Shown: one piece after another, positions 9,405 to 18,182 of the stretch
How the letters are laid out: each line of letters opens with the position of its first letter
Numbering within the stretch: position 1 is the first letter of the stretch
NCBI RefSeq assembly: GCF_030167915.1
Contig: NZ_JARGNB010000007.1
Location: 186,001-250,000, forward strand
Reading direction: 5' to 3'
Length of the DNA stretch: 64,000 bases
DNA from: Aquabacterium humicola
Lineage (GTDB): Bacteria > Pseudomonadota > Gammaproteobacteria > Burkholderiales > Burkholderiaceae_C
The notes under the pieces: model-generated
Told to the model about the DNA's origin: nothing
The model's database searches: none
What the model saw: only the letters and a program-made list of their open reading frames with translations
Made by a program: the position numbers and the translations under genes

Positions 9405-9428
9405 ATGAACACGAGGCCATCGGCATGA
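9405..9428 (+). other. 7-codon leader frame coupled to the kinase start
   Basis: ATG at 9405 opens MNTRPSA and stops at TGA 9426-9428, overlapping the kinase ATG (9425) as ATGA. GAAGGGA sits 7-13 nt before this ATG, while the kinase start itself lacks a clear Shine-Dalgarno sequence. It could serve to deliver ribosomes to the kinase start. This is seen in sequence; translation is not proven. Confidence 0.3.
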
Positions 9429-11944
9429 CCGACACCGACATCGACCGCGTCTTCGGCCGCGAACGCCTGCGCATGGTGACCGGCCGCCATGTCGAGGTCT
9501 TCCGCGAAGCGGCCCGGCCCGGCGAGCGCCGCCGCTATACCAAGCGCTTCCTGGCCACCGACGCCGGCGACTTCCGCGACTGGACCGAGCGCGAGTTCCG
9601 GCTGCTCGCGCGCCTGATGGGCCACGGCGTCGGCTGCGTCGCCGAGGTCGTGCGCTTCGACCGCGGCAGTGCCAGCGAAACCGCGCTGGTGCAGACCTAC
9701 GATGCCGGCATCACCGTCGACCACTGGGCCACGCTGCTGCCGGTGCAGCGCGACGGGCACGCATCGGCGCATGTCTTCGCCGACTGCGCCCACTGGTGGG
9801 CGCTGGCGCGCGCGCTGCTGGGCGCGCTCGACGCGATCCACGAACTGCGGCTGGTGCACCTGGACCTGAAGCCGGACAACGTCTGCATCCCGGCGTGGCC
9901 GGCCGACTTCGATCCGCGCCGGCCCGACCAGGCGCTGAAGCCGCGCTTCGAGGCGCTGGCGCTGATCGACTTCGCGTTCTCGCTGGTGCACGGCGATCCG
10001 CTGGCCGCGCCGCTGCCGCTGGCGCGCCAGCCCGACTACGACTACCAGTCGCCGCGGCTGCTGGCGGCGCTGGAGGCCTCGCGCCGCGGCGACCTGGCAC
10101 CGACGCGGCGGCTCGACTGGCGCTGCGATGTCTACAGCCTGGCCGCGCTGCTGCAGCGTTATCTGCCGGACCGCCGCGCGCCGCTCGAAGCCGGCTGGGA
10201 CCTGCCCCGGCTGGGCGCCGCGCGCAGCTTCGTGCGCCGCCTGCTCGAGGTGCACGACGCCACGCTGCCGGCCGGATCGGCGCGCCGCCCGCACGCCGAG
10301 CTGATCGCGCAGGCCACGCGCGCGCTCGACGAGCCGGCGCTCGCCGCCTCGCTGCGACGCGGCTGGACGCTGGCCAGCGATGCGCTGTTCGCGCGCGATC
10401 CGTCGCCGACGCCGATCACGCGCATCGCCCCGCCAATGGCGGCGGCCGCCGGCTTCGGGCCGGCGCCGGTGAGTGCGTCGACCGCCCCGGTGCCGACCGC
10501 GAAGGAGGCGGACGTACCGCGCCGCGCCGGGTGGTCGATGGCGATCGCACTCGCGGCCGCGGCCGCCGTCGCCATTCCGATCCTCGGCGAAGCGTGGTGG
10601 ACCCCGGCGGGCCCGGCGCCGGCGCCGGTGGCCGCCGACGGGACGGCGGTGGCCAGCGTGGCAGCGGCGCCGGATGCGGACATGGCGGCCACGTCGGCCA
10701 CCGCGCCCGCGGCGTCGGCAGTCGCGCCCACGGCGGCGGCCACGGCGCCCGCGGCGTCGGCCGTTCAGGCTGCGGCGTCGGCCACCGCGGCCGCCTCGTC
10801 GCCCTCGCCGGCGGCAGCGGCGTCTTCAGCGGCGTCCGCGCCCACGCCCCGTGCGCCGCAGCGGGCCGTCGCGGCCGCGCCCGAGCCTCGCCCGGCCAAG
10901 GTGGCGCGGGCGCCGGCGCGCGTCGCGGACGCCACCGCGACGCCGCCCGGCGCGGCGCCAGCCGTCGGCGCCGCCAGGCCGGGCACGACGGTCGGCACGG
11001 CCAAGCCCACGTCCTCCACCGCCAGGCGCCCGCCCGAACGGCGCACCGCCCGGCTCGATGCCCAGCCCGCTGCGGCGAAGCCGGCAGCGGTGACGGCCAC
11101 GCGAGCGCCACCGATCCTGCCGCCGCCGCTGCCGTCGCCTTCGGCCGCCCCGGCGCCCTCTCCCGTCGCCGTGGCGGCCGCGTCACCGGCCCCGGCATCG
11201 CCGCCGGCGCCGCCCCCACCCGTCACCGCCCCGGCGCCGGCCGCGCCCCCGGCGGCGATCGACCTCGATGCGCGGGCGCAGGCGCTGCTGTCGAACGACA
11301 TGCCGCGCGTGGCGGAGCGCGCCGAACGCCTCGTGCTGCGCGTGCTGTTCGCCGCCGGCCGCGCCGAGGCCGACGACGATGCGATCCGCCATGCCGCCGG
11401 CACGCTGCGGCTGGCGCCGCCGGATCGGCTGACGACCGTGTCCGCCGCGCAGGCGCGCGAGCTCAACGACGCCGCCGACCAGGCCTTCCGCCGGCGCGAT
11501 GCCGACGGGCCCGCCGCGCGCACGCTGATGGCGCGCGCCTTCGCCGCCAACCCGCTCGATGGCGAGATCGCCGGCGACCTCGCGGCGCTGCAGCTGCGCG
11601 CGCCGCCGCTGCAGCCCGAGCTCGCGCGCCAGCTGGCGCTGCATGCGTTGACCACCTTGCAGCCGCGCCATCCGCACGGCCGGCTCGAGGACTGGATCAC
11701 GCTGGCCACCGCCAGTGCCTTGACCGGCCGCGAGCGCGACGCGCGCCAGGCCTGGTTCGTCGCGCTGGCGCTGGCGCCGCAGACCGAGCGCCTGTGCCGC
11801 GCGGCGCTGAATGCCGCGGTGCGCCACGGCGAGCGGCTGAAGCCCTCGGTCGAAGCGATGCTGCAGCGGCTGCGGCAGACCGGCCGCGACGAGCGCTCCG
11901 CGCTGTGCGAATGGCCGCCGCACTGGGCCACGGCCGGGCGCTGA
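9425..11944 (+). CDS. Membrane-anchored Ser/Thr protein kinase with TPR-like C-terminus
   Basis: 839 residues. The N-terminal kinase domain (about 1-330) has KRFL as the probable ATP-lysine strand, the catalytic loop HLDLKPDN with D147, K149 and N152, and DFA (D182) in the DFG position. A single membrane helix lies at about 371-390. A long Ala/Pro/Thr-rich linker (about 395-610) follows, then a helical, repeat-like C-terminal domain (about 620-839) that would be periplasmic. This is the architecture of PknB-type sensor kinases, with TPR-like helices instead of PASTA repeats. Likely targets are the SEDS, transpeptidase and FHA proteins of the same cluster. A 7-codon frame ends on its start codon (see separate entry). 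Confidence 0.88.
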   Translation: MTDTDIDRVFGRERLRMVTGRHVEVFREAARPGERRRYTKRFLATDAGDFRDWTEREFRLLARLMGHGVGCVAEVVRFDRGSASETALVQTYDAGITVDHWATLLPVQRDGHASAHVFADCAHWWALARALLGALDAIHELRLVHLDLKPDNVCIPAWPADFDPRRPDQALKPRFEALALIDFAFSLVHGDPLAAPLPLARQPDYDYQSPRLLAALEASRRGDLAPTRRLDWRCDVYSLAALLQRYLPDRRAPLEAGWDLPRLGAARSFVRRLLEVHDATLPAGSARRPHAELIAQATRALDEPALAASLRRGWTLASDALFARDPSPTPITRIAPPMAAAAGFGPAPVSASTAPVPTAKEADVPRRAGWSMAIALAAAAAVAIPILGEAWWTPAGPAPAPVAADGTAVASVAAAPDADMAATSATAPAASAVAPTAAATAPAASAVQAAASATAAASSPSPAAAASSAASAPTPRAPQRAVAAAPEPRPAKVARAPARVADATATPPGAAPAVGAARPGTTVGTAKPTSSTARRPPERRTARLDAQPAAAKPAAVTATRAPPILPPPLPSPSAAPAPSPVAVAAASPAPASPPAPPPPVTAPAPAAPPAAIDLDARAQALLSNDMPRVAERAERLVLRVLFAAGRAEADDDAIRHAAGTLRLAPPDRLTTVSAAQARELNDAADQAFRRRDADGPAARTLMARAFAANPLDGEIAGDLAALQLRAPPLQPELARQLALHALTTLQPRHPHGRLEDWITLATASALTGRERDARQAWFVALALAPQTERLCRAALNAAVRHGERLKPSVEAMLQRLRQTGRDERSALCEWPPHWATAGR

Positions 11945-12078
11945 CCTGCCGCACGCCCGGGGTCGCCCAGGGTCAACCCTGAGGTAATCCTTCGCGATTG
12001 CCGGGGGCGGGCCTGCCGCCCTACGCTGGCGGCCAGCCGTTCGGACCGTCGGACGGGCACGCCAGGGAGAGCCAGCGC

Positions 12079-13248
12079 ATGAAGACCGCCCTCATCGGTT
12101 GGGGCCATACGAAGTTCGGACGCCTCGACGGCCAGGACCTCGAGGCGCTGATCGTCGCCGCCGCGCGCGAGGCGGTGCAGCACGCCGAGATCGACTTCAC
12201 CGACATCGACGCGATCGCGCTCGGCCACCTGAACGCCGGCATGGTGCGCGACGCCTTCCCGAGCTCGCTGGTGCTGCAGGCCGATCCGGCGCTGCGCTTC
12301 GTGCCGGCCACGCGGCTGGAGAACGCCTGCGCCTCGGGTGCCGCGGCGCTGGCGCATGGCCAGGCGCTGATCGAATCGGGCCGCGCGCGCCACGTGCTGG
12401 TGGTCGGCGCCGAGAAGATGACGGCCGTCTCCGGCGCCGAGGTCACCGGCGCGCTGGCCTCGGCCAGCTACTGGAAGGAAGAAGGCGCCGAGGGCCTGAG
12501 CTTTCCCGGCATCTTCGCGCGCATCGCGCAGCAGTACTTCGCGCGTTATGGCGATCACTCGGCGGCGCTCGCGCGCATCGCGGTGAAGAACCATGCCAAC
12601 GGCGCGAAGAACCCGCTGGCCCACCTGCAGCGCGCGCTCGACTTCGAAGCCTGCAACACCGTCTCGGCGCAGAACCCGATCATCGCGGCGCCGCTGCGCA
12701 AGACCGACTGCTCGCTGGTCTCGGACGGCGCCGCGGCCGTCGTGCTGACCGACGTGGACACGGCCCGCACGCACCGCCGCGCCGTCGCCATCCGCAGCAC
12801 GTCGCAGGTCAACGACTTCCTGCCGCTGTCGCGGCGCGACGCGGTGCGCTTCGAAGGGCCGGCGCGCGCGTTCGCGCAGGCCTATGCCGCCGCCGGCATC
12901 ACGGTGGACGACCTGCACTTCGCCGAGGTGCACGACTGCTTCACCATCGCCGAGCTGCTCGCCTACGAGGCGATGGGCCTGCAGCCGACCGGCCGCGGCG
13001 CACGCGCGCTCGACGACGGCACCGTGCTGCCCGGCGGCCGGCTGCCGGTGAACCTGTCCGGCGGGCTGAAGAGCAAGGGCCACCCGGTCGGCGCCACCGG
13101 CGTCTCGATGCACGTGATGGCGGCCAAGCAGCTCACCGGCACCGCCGGCGAGCTGCAACGCCCCGGCGCCGAGCTCGGCGCGGTGTTCAACATGGGCGGC
13201 TCGGCGGTGGCGTCGTACGTGACGATCCTGCAAGCGATGAAGGCCTGA
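12079..13248 (+). CDS. Thiolase (acetyl-CoA C-acyltransferase, SCP2-like type)
   Basis: 389 residues from ATG 12079, preceded by GGGAG; the frame is open further upstream but that part is not thiolase-like. Thiolase motifs are ENACASG with nucleophile C84, VGAEKMTAV, HDCFTIAE with H285 (in place of the NEAF of bacterial PhaA), and KGHPVGATG with H335. The HDCF form places it in the SCP2/archaeal-type branch. It should cleave a 3-ketoacyl-CoA with CoA. With the following ligase, dehydrogenase and oligomer hydrolase it could perform the last step, splitting acetoacetyl-CoA to two acetyl-CoA. The substrate is inferred from context. Confidence 0.88.
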   Translation: MKTALIGWGHTKFGRLDGQDLEALIVAAAREAVQHAEIDFTDIDAIALGHLNAGMVRDAFPSSLVLQADPALRFVPATRLENACASGAAALAHGQALIESGRARHVLVVGAEKMTAVSGAEVTGALASASYWKEEGAEGLSFPGIFARIAQQYFARYGDHSAALARIAVKNHANGAKNPLAHLQRALDFEACNTVSAQNPIIAAPLRKTDCSLVSDGAAAVVLTDVDTARTHRRAVAIRSTSQVNDFLPLSRRDAVRFEGPARAFAQAYAAAGITVDDLHFAEVHDCFTIAELLAYEAMGLQPTGRGARALDDGTVLPGGRLPVNLSGGLKSKGHPVGATGVSMHVMAAKQLTGTAGELQRPGAELGAVFNMGGSAVASYVTILQAMKA

Positions 13249-13356
13249 CGACGTGAGTCCGCACGGCCGTCCGAAGGACCCACGCTGCGGCAAGCATGCC
13301 GCAGCGGCTCGCGAGGCGCATGCCGGCGCGCAGGCGCCGTCATGCGTCCACACTCG

Positions 13357-13393
13357 CCCCCGCGGGGGGACGGCGCGCAGCGCCAAGGGGGCC
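13357..13393 (+). repeat. Intergenic GC-rich repeat, copy B
   Basis: A 37-bp element begins with CCCCC-GC-GGGGGG and ends with AAGGGGGCC. It has the same length and the same order of blocks as 15890-15926, which is also just upstream of a gene. Its terminal AAGGGG lies 5 nt before the TTG at 13396 and therefore acts as the Shine-Dalgarno sequence of the ligase gene. It looks like one member of a dispersed intergenic repeat family. Confidence 0.45.
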
Positions 13394-13395
13394 CT

Positions 13396-14928
13396 TTGAA
13401 CCTGGCGCACCTGCTGCTGCGTTCGGCGCGCGCCGCAGGCACCCGGCCCGCGGTGCTGCTCGGCGACAGCGTGCTGCACGACTACGCCGGCCTCGCGCGG
13501 CGCGCGGCGGCTATCGGCGCCGCGCTGCGCGAGCGGCTGAAGCTGCAGCCCGGCGACCGCATCGGCCTGTTCACCGCCAACCACCCGGCCGTGCTCGAGC
13601 TGATGTTCGGCGCGTGGTGGGCGGGCCTCGCGGTCGTGCCGGTGAACCCGAAGCTGCATGCCCGCGAGGCGCACTACATCCTCGCGCACAGCGGCGCCGC
13701 GGCTGCATTCATCGGCGACGACGCCGGTGGACTCGGCAACACCGACCTGCCGCTGCCGGACCTGCGTGCGCTGATCGGCCTCGATTCGCCGGACTACGCG
13801 GCGCTGCTGCAGCACGCACCGCTGCCCGAGCCGGCCGACCGTGCGCCGGGCGACCTGGCGTGGCTCTTCTACACCTCGGGCACCACCGGCCATCCGAAGG
13901 GCGTGATGCTGACGCATCGCAACCTGCTGACGATGACCTTGGCCTACTTCAGCGATGTCGACGGCGTGCATGCCGGCGATGCCGCGCTGTATGCCGCGCC
14001 GATGTCGCATGGCGCCGGCCTGTACATGCTGCCGCACGTGCTGGCCGGTGCGCGCCACGTCGTGCCGGAATCGCGCGGCTTCGAGCCGGACGAGATCCTC
14101 ACGCTCGCACGGCGCCTGCGCGACGTCTCGATGTTCGCCGCGCCAACGATGGTGCGGCGCCTGGTCGAGCAGGCCGCGGCCGACGGCGCCGACGGCGACG
14201 GCCTGAAGACCATCGTCTACGGCGGCGGGCCGATGTACCTCGAAGACATCCGACGCGCACTTCAGGTGCTAGGCCCGCGCTTCGTGCAGATCTACGGCCA
14301 GGGCGAGAGCCCGATGACGATCACCGCGCTGTCGCGCGCGCAGATCGTCGAGGCGGCCCGGTCCGCGGACGATGCGCGCCTGGCCTCGGTGGGCATCGCA
14401 CAGTCGCCTGTCGAGGTGCGCATCGTCGACGCCGACGGCCAGCCGCTGCCGCCCGAAGGCACCGGCGAGGTGATCGTGCGCGGCGACACGGTGATGGCCG
14501 GCTACTGGCGCGATCCGGCCGCCACCGCGCAGACGCTGCGCGAGGGCTGGTTGTGGACCGGCGACATGGGCTCGCTCGATGCCGACGGCTTCCTGACGCT
14601 GCGCGACCGCTCGAAGGACGTGATCATCAGCGGCGGCTCGAACATCTACCCGCGCGAGGTCGAGGAGGCGCTGCTCGCGCACCCGGCGGTCGCCGAGGTC
14701 TCGGTGATCGGGCAGCGCGACGACGAATGGGGCGAGGTGGTGATCGCCTTCGTCGTCGCGCGGCCCGGCCTGGCGGTCGACGCCGCGGCGCTCGACGCGC
14801 TGTGCCGCGAGCGCATCGCGCGCTTCAAGCGGCCCAAGCGTTACCACATCGTCGACGCGCTGCCGAAGAACCACTACGGCAAGGTGCTGAAGACCGAACT
14901 GCGCGCGCGCCTGGCCACGCTCGACTGA
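13396..14928 (+). CDS. AMP-forming acyl-CoA ligase
   Basis: 510 residues from TTG 13396, chosen for the AAGGGG 5 nt upstream and the fit of NLAHLLLRSARAAGTRPA to family N-termini; the frame is open to 13342 but that part is repeat-derived. Adenylate-forming motifs are YTSGTTGHPKG starting at Y159, IYGQGE, TGDMGSLDADGF, SGGSNIYPREVEE, and the C-terminal LPKNHYGKVLK with catalytic K496. It activates a carboxylic acid to its CoA thioester with ATP. Between a thiolase and a 3-hydroxybutyrate-type dehydrogenase, acetoacetate is a plausible substrate, but the sequence does not prove it. Confidence 0.85.
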   Translation: MNLAHLLLRSARAAGTRPAVLLGDSVLHDYAGLARRAAAIGAALRERLKLQPGDRIGLFTANHPAVLELMFGAWWAGLAVVPVNPKLHAREAHYILAHSGAAAAFIGDDAGGLGNTDLPLPDLRALIGLDSPDYAALLQHAPLPEPADRAPGDLAWLFYTSGTTGHPKGVMLTHRNLLTMTLAYFSDVDGVHAGDAALYAAPMSHGAGLYMLPHVLAGARHVVPESRGFEPDEILTLARRLRDVSMFAAPTMVRRLVEQAAADGADGDGLKTIVYGGGPMYLEDIRRALQVLGPRFVQIYGQGESPMTITALSRAQIVEAARSADDARLASVGIAQSPVEVRIVDADGQPLPPEGTGEVIVRGDTVMAGYWRDPAATAQTLREGWLWTGDMGSLDADGFLTLRDRSKDVIISGGSNIYPREVEEALLAHPAVAEVSVIGQRDDEWGEVVIAFVVARPGLAVDAAALDALCRERIARFKRPKRYHIVDALPKNHYGKVLKTELRARLATLD

Positions 14929-14975
14929 TTCGCCGCGCCCGCCCCGATTTCCTTTCACTTCCGCGAGATCCCCAG

Positions 14976-15788
14976 ATGAACGCCCCCTTCCTGCAAGGCC
15001 GCACCGCGCTGGTCACCGGCTCGGTGCAGGGCATCGGCTTCGCGGTGGCCGAGCGGCTGGCCGCGGCCGGCGCCGCCATCGTGCTGCACGGCCTGGCCAC
15101 ACCCGCCGAGGCCGACCGCGCCGCCACCGCGCTGCGCGAGGCCGGCGCGCCGGACGTGCGCTTCCTCGGCCACGACCTGCGCGATCCGGCGGCGATCGAC
15201 GCGCTGATGGACGAGGCGATCGGCTGGCGCGGTGCGCTGGACATCGCCATCAACAACGCCGGCATCCAGTTCACCGCGCCGATCGTCGAGATGCCGCCCG
15301 AGCGCTGGGACGCGATCCTGGCGGTCAACCTGTCGTCGGCCTTCCACGTGATGCGGCGCGCGCTGCCGGGCATGCTGTCGCGCGGCTACGGCCGCATCGT
15401 CAACATCGCGTCGGTGCACGGGCTGGTGGCCTCGGTGAACAAGGCGCCGTACGTCGCGGCGAAGTTCGGACTGGTCGGGCTGACGCGCGTCGCGGCGCTG
15501 GAATGCGCGGCCGCGGGCACGCGCGACTCGGGCGGCATCACCGCCAACTGCATCGCCCCGGGCTGGACCGAGACCACGCTGATCGAGCCGCAGATCGCCG
15601 CGCGCGCGGCGATCGTCGGCGGCGACCGCGAGACCGCGGTGGCCGACCTGCTGCGCGAGAAGCAGCCGAGCCTGCGCATGTCGCGCCCGGCCGAGATCGG
15701 TGAGCTGGCGTCGATGCTGTGCCGGCCCTGGGCCCACAACATCAACGGCATCACGCTGCCCGTCGACGGCGGATGGACGGCTCAATAA
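14976..15788 (+). CDS. bdhA: Short-chain dehydrogenase, probable 3-hydroxybutyrate dehydrogenase
   Basis: 270 residues. Classical SDR features are TGSVQGIG at 14-21 for NAD binding, NNAG, S146 in NIASVHG, and YVAAK with Y159 and K163. The C-terminus ends VDGGWTAQ. The segment REKQPSLRM and overall length fit D-3-hydroxybutyrate dehydrogenases (EC 1.1.1.30), which oxidise 3-hydroxybutyrate to acetoacetate with NAD. The next gene encodes an enzyme that releases 3-hydroxybutyrate from oligomers, and the previous genes can activate and cleave acetoacetate, so context supports the call. It is 47 bp downstream of the ligase gene and in the same direction. Confidence 0.75.
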   Translation: MNAPFLQGRTALVTGSVQGIGFAVAERLAAAGAAIVLHGLATPAEADRAATALREAGAPDVRFLGHDLRDPAAIDALMDEAIGWRGALDIAINNAGIQFTAPIVEMPPERWDAILAVNLSSAFHVMRRALPGMLSRGYGRIVNIASVHGLVASVNKAPYVAAKFGLVGLTRVAALECAAAGTRDSGGITANCIAPGWTETTLIEPQIAARAAIVGGDRETAVADLLREKQPSLRMSRPAEIGELASMLCRPWAHNINGITLPVDGGWTAQ

Positions 15789-15868
15789 CACGTTAGCAGC
15801 GCGCCACGCGGCAATCAACCGACCCGATTCGCCGGCGGGCGGAGCCTTGTCTGTTCCAGCCGCCGCCG

Positions 15869-15926
15869 GGCCGCCCCAAGGCGGCTGAGCCCCCTCGGGG
15901 GCAGGAGCGAAGCGACTTGGGGGGCC
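15869..15926 (+). repeat. Intergenic GC-rich repeat, copy A
   Basis: The segment contains two nested palindromic blocks: CCGCCCC-AAG-GCGG, then CCCCC-TC-GGGGG, ending ACTTGGGGGGCC. The last 37 bp match copy B at 13357-13393 in length and block order. It ends 21 bp before the ATG at 15948. This style of repeat is common between genes in Burkholderiales genomes (recollection, not searched). It might also form a terminator-like stem after the dehydrogenase gene. Confidence 0.45.
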
Positions 15927-15947
15927 AATGAAACAGGAGACAAATCG

Positions 15948-18134
15948 ATGAAGATCAACCACATCACGCTGGGCGTGCTGGCCGCCCTCGGCGCCACGCT
16001 GGCCGGCTGCGGCGGCGGCGACGACCCGCCGCCGCTGAACGTGCTGCCGGCGGGCGCGACGCACCACTCGACCACGGTCTACGGCGCCACCGCCGTCGGC
16101 AACGGCAGCACCGCCGCGACGCAGGACCTGCTGACCGCCGGACTCGGCCGCACCGGCCTCGGCGCCGCCGCCGCGCCGGCCTATGCCGACCCGCTGAACC
16201 CGACCGCCGCGGAACTGCGCCGCAACGCGCTGTTCGCCAACTACCGCGGCCTGGCGGACCCGACGGCCAACGGCGGCTACGGCCGGCTCTACGGCCCGAA
16301 CATCGACCTGAACGGCGGCGATACGCTCGGCGAAGGCCTGATCCCGGGCAAGGAATACCTCGGCTCGCTCGACGACGGCAGCGGCCGCAAGCGCGTGGCG
16401 ATGGCGGTGCAGATCCCCACGAGCTTCAACCCCGACAACCCGTGCATCGTGGTCGGGCCGTCGTCGGGCTCGCGCGGCGTCTACGGCGCGCTGGCCGCGG
16501 CCAGCGAATGGGGCCTGAAGCGCGGGTGCGCCGTCGCGCTGACCGATGCCGGCAAGGGCATGGGCCTGTACGACCCGACCGACGACACGGTCAACAAGAT
16601 CGACGGCACGCGCGCGACGCGCAGCGCCGCCGGCGCGCTGGCGCACTTCGCGGCCAACCTCTCGGACGCCGCCCGCAACGCCTTCAACGCCGCGTTCCCG
16701 AACCGGCTGGCGCTGAAGCAGGTGCACTCGCAGATCAATCCCGAGAAGGACTGGGGCACCGATACGCTGGCCGCGGCGAAGTACGCGCTGTACGCGCTGA
16801 ACCAGGAATACGCCGCGAGCTACGGCGACGCGAAGACCATCCGCTTCACGCCGGCGAACACCACCGTGATCGCCGGCGCGGTGTCCAACGGCGGTGCCGC
16901 GGCGCTGCGCGCGGCCGAGCAGGACACCGAAGGCCTGATCGATGGCGTGGTGGTCAGCGAGCCCAGCGCGCAGCCGTCCGCCAACAGCGGCATCACGGTG
17001 AACGTCGGCGGCACGCCGGTGCCCACCGTCGGCAAGCCGCTGATCGACTACTTCACGGTCGCCAACCTCTACCAGCCCTGCGCCGCGCTGGCCGACAGCG
17101 TGGTGATGGCCGAGGCCTCGATCTACAACTACATGACGCTGACCGCGATGAATGCGCGCGCGGCCAATCGATGTGCCGGCCTGGCGGCGAAGGGCCTCGT
17201 GAGCGGCGCGACGACGGCCGCGCAGGCCGCCGACGCGCTGGCGAAGCTGCGCCAGTACGGCTGGGAGCCGCAGCACGACACGATGCACAACGCGCACTAC
17301 GGCCTGGGCAACGCCGCGATCATCGGCATGATGTACACGACGGGTTACGGCCGCTTCTCGGTGACGGACAACCTGTGCGGCATGAGCCTCGCGCAGGTCA
17401 ATGCCACCGGCGACGTGATCCCCGTCTCCGCGGCGGTGAAGGCCGCCAGCTTCGCGATCGGCAACGGCACCGCCAACGGCGCGCCGGCCAGCGTGGTCTA
17501 CAACGACTCGGTCGGCGGTGCGAAGTCCTGGGCCTTCGCGGTATCGCCGTCGACCGGCAGCGCCGACTTCGCGCTCGACGCCGCGCTGTGCCAGCGCGCG
17601 CTGGTCACCGGCCGCGACACCGTGACCGGCGCCGCGCTGACGGCCACCAGCACGCCCACGCTGGCGCAGAGCCAGGCGGTGCAGGCCGGTGTCGCCGAGG
17701 TGCGGCTGTCGGGCAACCTGCGCGGCAAGCCGACGCTGATCGTCACCGGCCGCAGCGACGCGCTGGTGGCGATCAACCACTCGTCGCGCGCCTATGCCGC
17801 GTTCAGCAAGGGCGTCGAGGGCGCCGCCAGCCAGCTGAGCTACATCGAGGTCACCAACGCCCAGCACTTCGATGCCTTCCTGCCGCTGTCCGGCTTCGAC
17901 ACCCGTTTCGTGCCGCTGCACGCGTACTTCAACCAGGCGATGAACGCGATGTGGGCCAAGCTGAAGAGCGGCACCGCGTTGCCGCCGAGCCAGGTGGTGC
18001 GCACGACGCCGCGCGGCGGCACGCCCGGCGCGGCGCCGGCGATCACCGCGGCCAACGTGCCGGCCATCGCGGCCACGCCGGCGGCGGGCAATGCGATCAC
18101 CTTCAGCGGCTCGACGATCAACCTGCCGAACTGA
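15948..18134 (+). CDS. 3-hydroxybutyrate-oligomer hydrolase, lipoprotein form
   Basis: 728 residues. It begins with a lipoprotein signal: hydrophobic helix, then LAGC with C21 as the lipidation site, so it should sit in the envelope facing periplasm or surface. The body matches the D-3-hydroxybutyrate-oligomer hydrolase family (PF10605-like). Markers are VGPSSGSRGVYGA, the QINPEKDWG segment, and the lipase-type box GAVSNGGAAAL with probable nucleophile S313, where SNGG replaces the usual GxSxG. It hydrolyses oligomers released from polyhydroxybutyrate to monomers, which the adjacent dehydrogenase, ligase and thiolase can convert to acetyl-CoA. AGGAG lies 8-12 nt before the ATG. A strong hairpin follows the stop. 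Confidence 0.85.
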   Translation: MKINHITLGVLAALGATLAGCGGGDDPPPLNVLPAGATHHSTTVYGATAVGNGSTAATQDLLTAGLGRTGLGAAAAPAYADPLNPTAAELRRNALFANYRGLADPTANGGYGRLYGPNIDLNGGDTLGEGLIPGKEYLGSLDDGSGRKRVAMAVQIPTSFNPDNPCIVVGPSSGSRGVYGALAAASEWGLKRGCAVALTDAGKGMGLYDPTDDTVNKIDGTRATRSAAGALAHFAANLSDAARNAFNAAFPNRLALKQVHSQINPEKDWGTDTLAAAKYALYALNQEYAASYGDAKTIRFTPANTTVIAGAVSNGGAAALRAAEQDTEGLIDGVVVSEPSAQPSANSGITVNVGGTPVPTVGKPLIDYFTVANLYQPCAALADSVVMAEASIYNYMTLTAMNARAANRCAGLAAKGLVSGATTAAQAADALAKLRQYGWEPQHDTMHNAHYGLGNAAIIGMMYTTGYGRFSVTDNLCGMSLAQVNATGDVIPVSAAVKAASFAIGNGTANGAPASVVYNDSVGGAKSWAFAVSPSTGSADFALDAALCQRALVTGRDTVTGAALTATSTPTLAQSQAVQAGVAEVRLSGNLRGKPTLIVTGRSDALVAINHSSRAYAAFSKGVEGAASQLSYIEVTNAQHFDAFLPLSGFDTRFVPLHAYFNQAMNAMWAKLKSGTALPPSQVVRTTPRGGTPGAAPAITAANVPAIAATPAAGNAITFSGSTINLPN

Positions 18135-18136
18135 GA

Positions 18137-18160
18137 GGCGGGGCGCCGCGGCGCCCCGCC
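18137..18160. terminator. Hairpin between convergent genes
   Basis: GGCGGGGCGCC (18137-18147) and GGCGCCCCGCC (18150-18160) are perfect complements. They lie directly after the oligomer hydrolase stop and just beyond the 3' end of the oppositely oriented regulator. There is no T-run, so it is probably a bidirectional, GC-only terminator or RNA-stabilising hairpin. Confidence 0.55.
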
Positions 18161-18182
18161 ACGGAAGGTGGGCGCGCGGCCT

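Noticed and set aside
10677-11270. GC-rich repeats in the kinase linker as a possible repeat array
   Set aside because: Explained by the Ala/Pro/Thr-rich linker codons; no regular spacer and no CRISPR-type repeats.
597-11944. Type VI secretion-linked PpkA/PppA/Fha set
   Set aside because: No Tss genes are present; the kinase, phosphatase and FHA genes are joined to SEDS and transpeptidase genes instead.
11960-11985. AGGGT-CA-ACCCT as a terminator after the kinase
   Set aside because: The stem is only 5 bp, the loop is 2 nt and there is no T-run; too weak to call.
14955-17921. 988-codon open frame on the minus strand
   Set aside because: Shadow of the oligomer hydrolase and dehydrogenase genes, which have clear motifs and signals on the plus strand.
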